DNA from: Thermoproteota archaeon
GTDB lineage: Archaea; Thermoproteota; Thermoprotei; Thermoproteales; Thermocladiaceae
Reading direction: 5' to 3'
Assembly (NCBI GenBank): GCA_013153895.1
Contig: JAADDN010000023.1
Location: 1 to 15,207, forward strand
DNA: 15,207 nt
In this document: piece by piece, positions 13,669 to 15,207 of the stretch
Position numbering within the stretch: the stretch's first letter is position 1
Layout of the letters: each line of letters begins with the position of its first letter
Notes under the pieces: model-generated
Told to the model about the DNA's origin: nothing
The model's database searches: none
Seen by the model: the letters and a program-made list of their open reading frames with translations, nothing else
Program-made: the position numbers and the translations under genes

Positions 13669-14306
13669 AAGATACTGCTAACATTCTCATTCAGGTAGAG
13701 ACAGATGATTTAGATAAGGTAAGTAAGATAGTTAAGATTTGTGAAAGACTTGACTATGATATAATATTCTTAACATTAAGGAATTATAGAAGATATGTGA
13801 GAATACTAGAAGAATCTAATATTCTCGTACTTAGAAAGATTATCGTAACAGGATCAAGAGGCATTCCTAAAAATTATGATATGATATCTGCAAAAGCCAT
13901 TAATAGATTTATATTAAACAAGTTGATAAGAGTTAGAGATATAGACTCGATAGTTGTAGATGTTGAGAATAGGGATGAAGTTCCTTCAAAAGATCAACTT
14001 AAAATACTAAAGAATGAAGGAAAAGCTATAGAAATAATGTTAAAGCTTGATAAACTTCTTGATTTTAAATATTTAAGATCTCTAGAAGTTTTCTTAACTA
14101 CATGCATAAGATGTGGTATAACGTTCTTCTTCTACATACCTGTTAGAGATATCTATGACTTAAAGAATCCTTACGATGTTTATAGTGTTATTGAAGTTTT
14201 ATGTAATGTTGATCCTAGTTTTATAAGAGAGTTAAAGGTAAGACAACTTCAATTTATTTCAGATATATTTTATAGGAGAGGATTAGAGGTTCGACTTATG
14301 TCTTAG
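13653..14306 (+). CDS. rnp3: Probable RNase P protein component 3 (p30 family)
   Basis: 217 residues, matching archaeal p30 in length and alternating strand-helix (TIM-barrel-like) pattern. The best local match is the C-terminal IPVRDIYDLKNPYDVYSVIEV, corresponding to the segment where p30 proteins have xxRSPxDV followed by a helix. Archaeal RNase P p30 pairs with Pop5 to activate the catalytic RNA that trims tRNA 5' leaders. Overall similarity by eye is weak, so the call leans on context: a COG1325-like gene just upstream (16-base overlap) and the Pop5 gene directly downstream, convergent with a four-base overlap of stop codons. Confidence 0.65.
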   Translation: MQRTIKDTANILIQVETDDLDKVSKIVKICERLDYDIIFLTLRNYRRYVRILEESNILVLRKIIVTGSRGIPKNYDMISAKAINRFILNKLIRVRDIDSIVVDVENRDEVPSKDQLKILKNEGKAIEIMLKLDKLLDFKYLRSLEVFLTTCIRCGITFFFYIPVRDIYDLKNPYDVYSVIEVLCNVDPSFIRELKVRQLQFISDIFYRRGLEVRLMS

Positions 14307-14617
14307 CTAAGTAATGGAGGTATAGATCTTGCTTGAGCTCTAGCTTTTCTAAGAGTTCCAGTCACTGATATTGTTATTGCAATAATCTTCAAGTTATCTA
14401 TCTCTCTGAGGGCTAGTATTACATATCTTGCGTACTTTAAATATCTTGTTGGTACTCTGATGATTAATCTATTCTTTATTCTATCAGCTATGATTAATCT
14501 TCCTCTAAAAAGTCCTATACCTACTACTTTCTCGAATAGTCTTAGTAGCTCATTTGCTACTTTGTCAATGGCTTCTTCTGGATGAACTTCTACTATTATG
14601 TAGCGTGCCACCTTCAT
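14303..14617 (-). CDS. rnp2: RNase P protein component 2 (Pop5 family)
   Basis: 104 residues, a typical small Pop5/Rpp14 protein. RYIIVEVHPEE at 5-15 is the first strand-helix, RLIIADRIKNRLIIRVPTRY is the central hairpin with the IIRV strand, YVILALREID is the helix holding the conserved ALxxI, and ITISVTGTLRKAR near the C-terminus matches the family signature VSGTIRKA. It works with p30 in the archaeal RNase P holoenzyme. The ATG at 14617 has a minus-strand GTTTAATAAC box (14645-14636) about 26 bases upstream (leaderless). Having p30 and Pop5 convergent rather than in one operon allows separate control of two partner subunits. Confidence 0.8.
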   Translation of the reverse strand: MKVARYIIVEVHPEEAIDKVANELLRLFEKVVGIGLFRGRLIIADRIKNRLIIRVPTRYLKYARYVILALREIDNLKIIAITISVTGTLRKARAQARSIPPLLS

Positions 14618-14655
14618 GTTTATATATTAGTTAAGGTTATTAAACATGTTGTATA
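14618..14655. promoter_or_regulatory. Interlocked divergent promoters of rnp2 and the amidotransferase gene
   Basis: TTTATATA (14619-14626) on the plus strand faces the ATG at 14656. GTTTAATAAC (14645-14636) on the minus strand faces the ATG at 14617. Both fit in a 38-base gap. Confidence 0.5.
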
Positions 14656-15207
14656 ATGTGTGTAAGAATCGGAATTTTATATATTAAAGGTTCTACGCCT
14701 ATGTATGAAGAGTTTGGTAATCTTCCAAACTATATAGTACGTAAATGCGAGGATGTGTTTAAATGTGATATGGTTATAGTTCCTCCTGGATATATAGTTG
14801 AGACTAATCTATTTCAAGAGTTCTCTAAGGTGCTAGCAAAATATTATGAGGATGGAGGCATCATAGTTGGAGTGTGCTCTGGTTTTCAATTTCTTTCAAG
14901 GGAGGTCATCACTCGATATAGATCGATAAAGTGTCTTGGTCTCATAGACGTGATTTTTAGTCCTCTCATATGTACTGATAAGTGTGTAGTCAAGATAATA
15001 GATAGTATATGGATGTTTAGAAATGTTAAACAAGTAGATGTCTTTCATGCACATACTTTTGCACCAACGTTTATAGGAGATGTCAAGATAGTTGGAGTAT
15101 CTAGGCCTAGACGTGTTAACTATTTTGAGAAAGATGGTAAAATAATATCTATAGTGTCTGATAAAGAAGAGAGATGTATAGGAATATTACCTCATAAAGT
15201 TCTCAAT
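14656..15207 (+). CDS. CobQ/CobB-type glutamine amidotransferase, partial at the right edge
   Basis: 184 codons are open to the window end. The start MCVRIGILYIKGSTPMYEEF resembles the first strand of a class I triad amidotransferase. CDMVIVPPGYIVET is the PGG-like oxyanion region, and VGVCSGFQFLSRE carries the nucleophile elbow with the catalytic Cys. FHAHTFAP is the region where the catalytic His is expected. The GVCSGFQ form is typical of the cobyric acid synthase (CobQ/CbiP) and CobB group, which amidate corrin carboxylates. In those enzymes the amidotransferase domain follows the synthetase domain, whereas here it begins the chain. It may be a stand-alone or reordered member; what follows lies outside the window. 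Confidence 0.65.
   Translation, partial: MCVRIGILYIKGSTPMYEEFGNLPNYIVRKCEDVFKCDMVIVPPGYIVETNLFQEFSKVLAKYYEDGGIIVGVCSGFQFLSREVITRYRSIKCLGLIDVIFSPLICTDKCVVKIIDSIWMFRNVKQVDVFHAHTFAPTFIGDVKIVGVSRPRRVNYFEKDGKIISIVSDKEERCIGILPHKVLN

Overview
The window looks like chromosomal DNA of a hyperthermophilic crenarchaeon (Thermoproteota). It is AT-rich with compact, GC-rich tRNA bodies. It carries archaeal-only genes: aIF2-beta, RNase P proteins of the Rnp3/Rnp2 type, archaeal CoaD and a LysW-type aminotransferase. It has many TATA boxes about 26 bases before start codons (leaderless transcripts, often GTG starts) and C/D box guide RNAs. I cannot name the species.

Layout. 1-1368 (minus): start of a probable LysX/ArgX-like ligase, then lysJ. 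1407-2000 (minus): MJ0882/RsmC-like methyltransferase. 2097-2173: tRNA-Ala(GGC). 2436-3320: PAP2 membrane phosphatase. 3332-4996 (minus): fused iron-sulfur L-serine dehydratase. 5148-5197 (minus): C/D box sRNA, divergent from aIF2-beta (5237-5665). 5748-5826 (minus): intact tRNA-Gly(GCC). 5976-7349: radical SAM protein joined to an ArcS signature domain, probably for archaeosine. 7346-7645 (minus): small unknown gene. 7696-7751 (minus) and 7848-7907 (plus): two halves of a split tRNA-Gly(UCC). 7910-8895 (minus): two overlapping unknown genes, divergent from a CitG-like gene (8926-9858). 9897-9934 (minus): a lone 5' half of tRNA-Gln(UUG). 9977-10183 (minus): three tandem C/D box sRNAs. 10224-10688: coaD. 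10663-12123 (minus): M28 peptidase, preceded by an uncertain ORF whose 5' end coincides with a fifth C/D sRNA (12357-12407). 12485-14306: Ser/Thr kinase of the COG2112 type, a COG1325-like RNA-binding protein and probable RNase P p30; 14303-14617 (minus): RNase P Pop5. 14656-end: CobQ-type glutamine amidotransferase, cut by the window edge.

The unifying theme is RNA maturation. The window contains a tRNA that can only be made by joining two transcripts from opposite strands, a second half-tRNA whose partner must lie elsewhere, five predicted 2'-O-methylation guides, a putative two-step archaeosine enzyme in one chain, and two RNase P proteins. The main result is the split tRNA-Gly(UCC): its halves carry perfectly complementary 15-base tails, a near-canonical bulge-helix-bulge at position 37/38, and a separate TATA promoter each. 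The joined product would equal the intact tRNA-Gly(GCC) except at anticodon base 34. A second structural theme is interlocked divergent promoters: in several 30-50 base gaps each gene's TATA box lies next to or inside the other's start.
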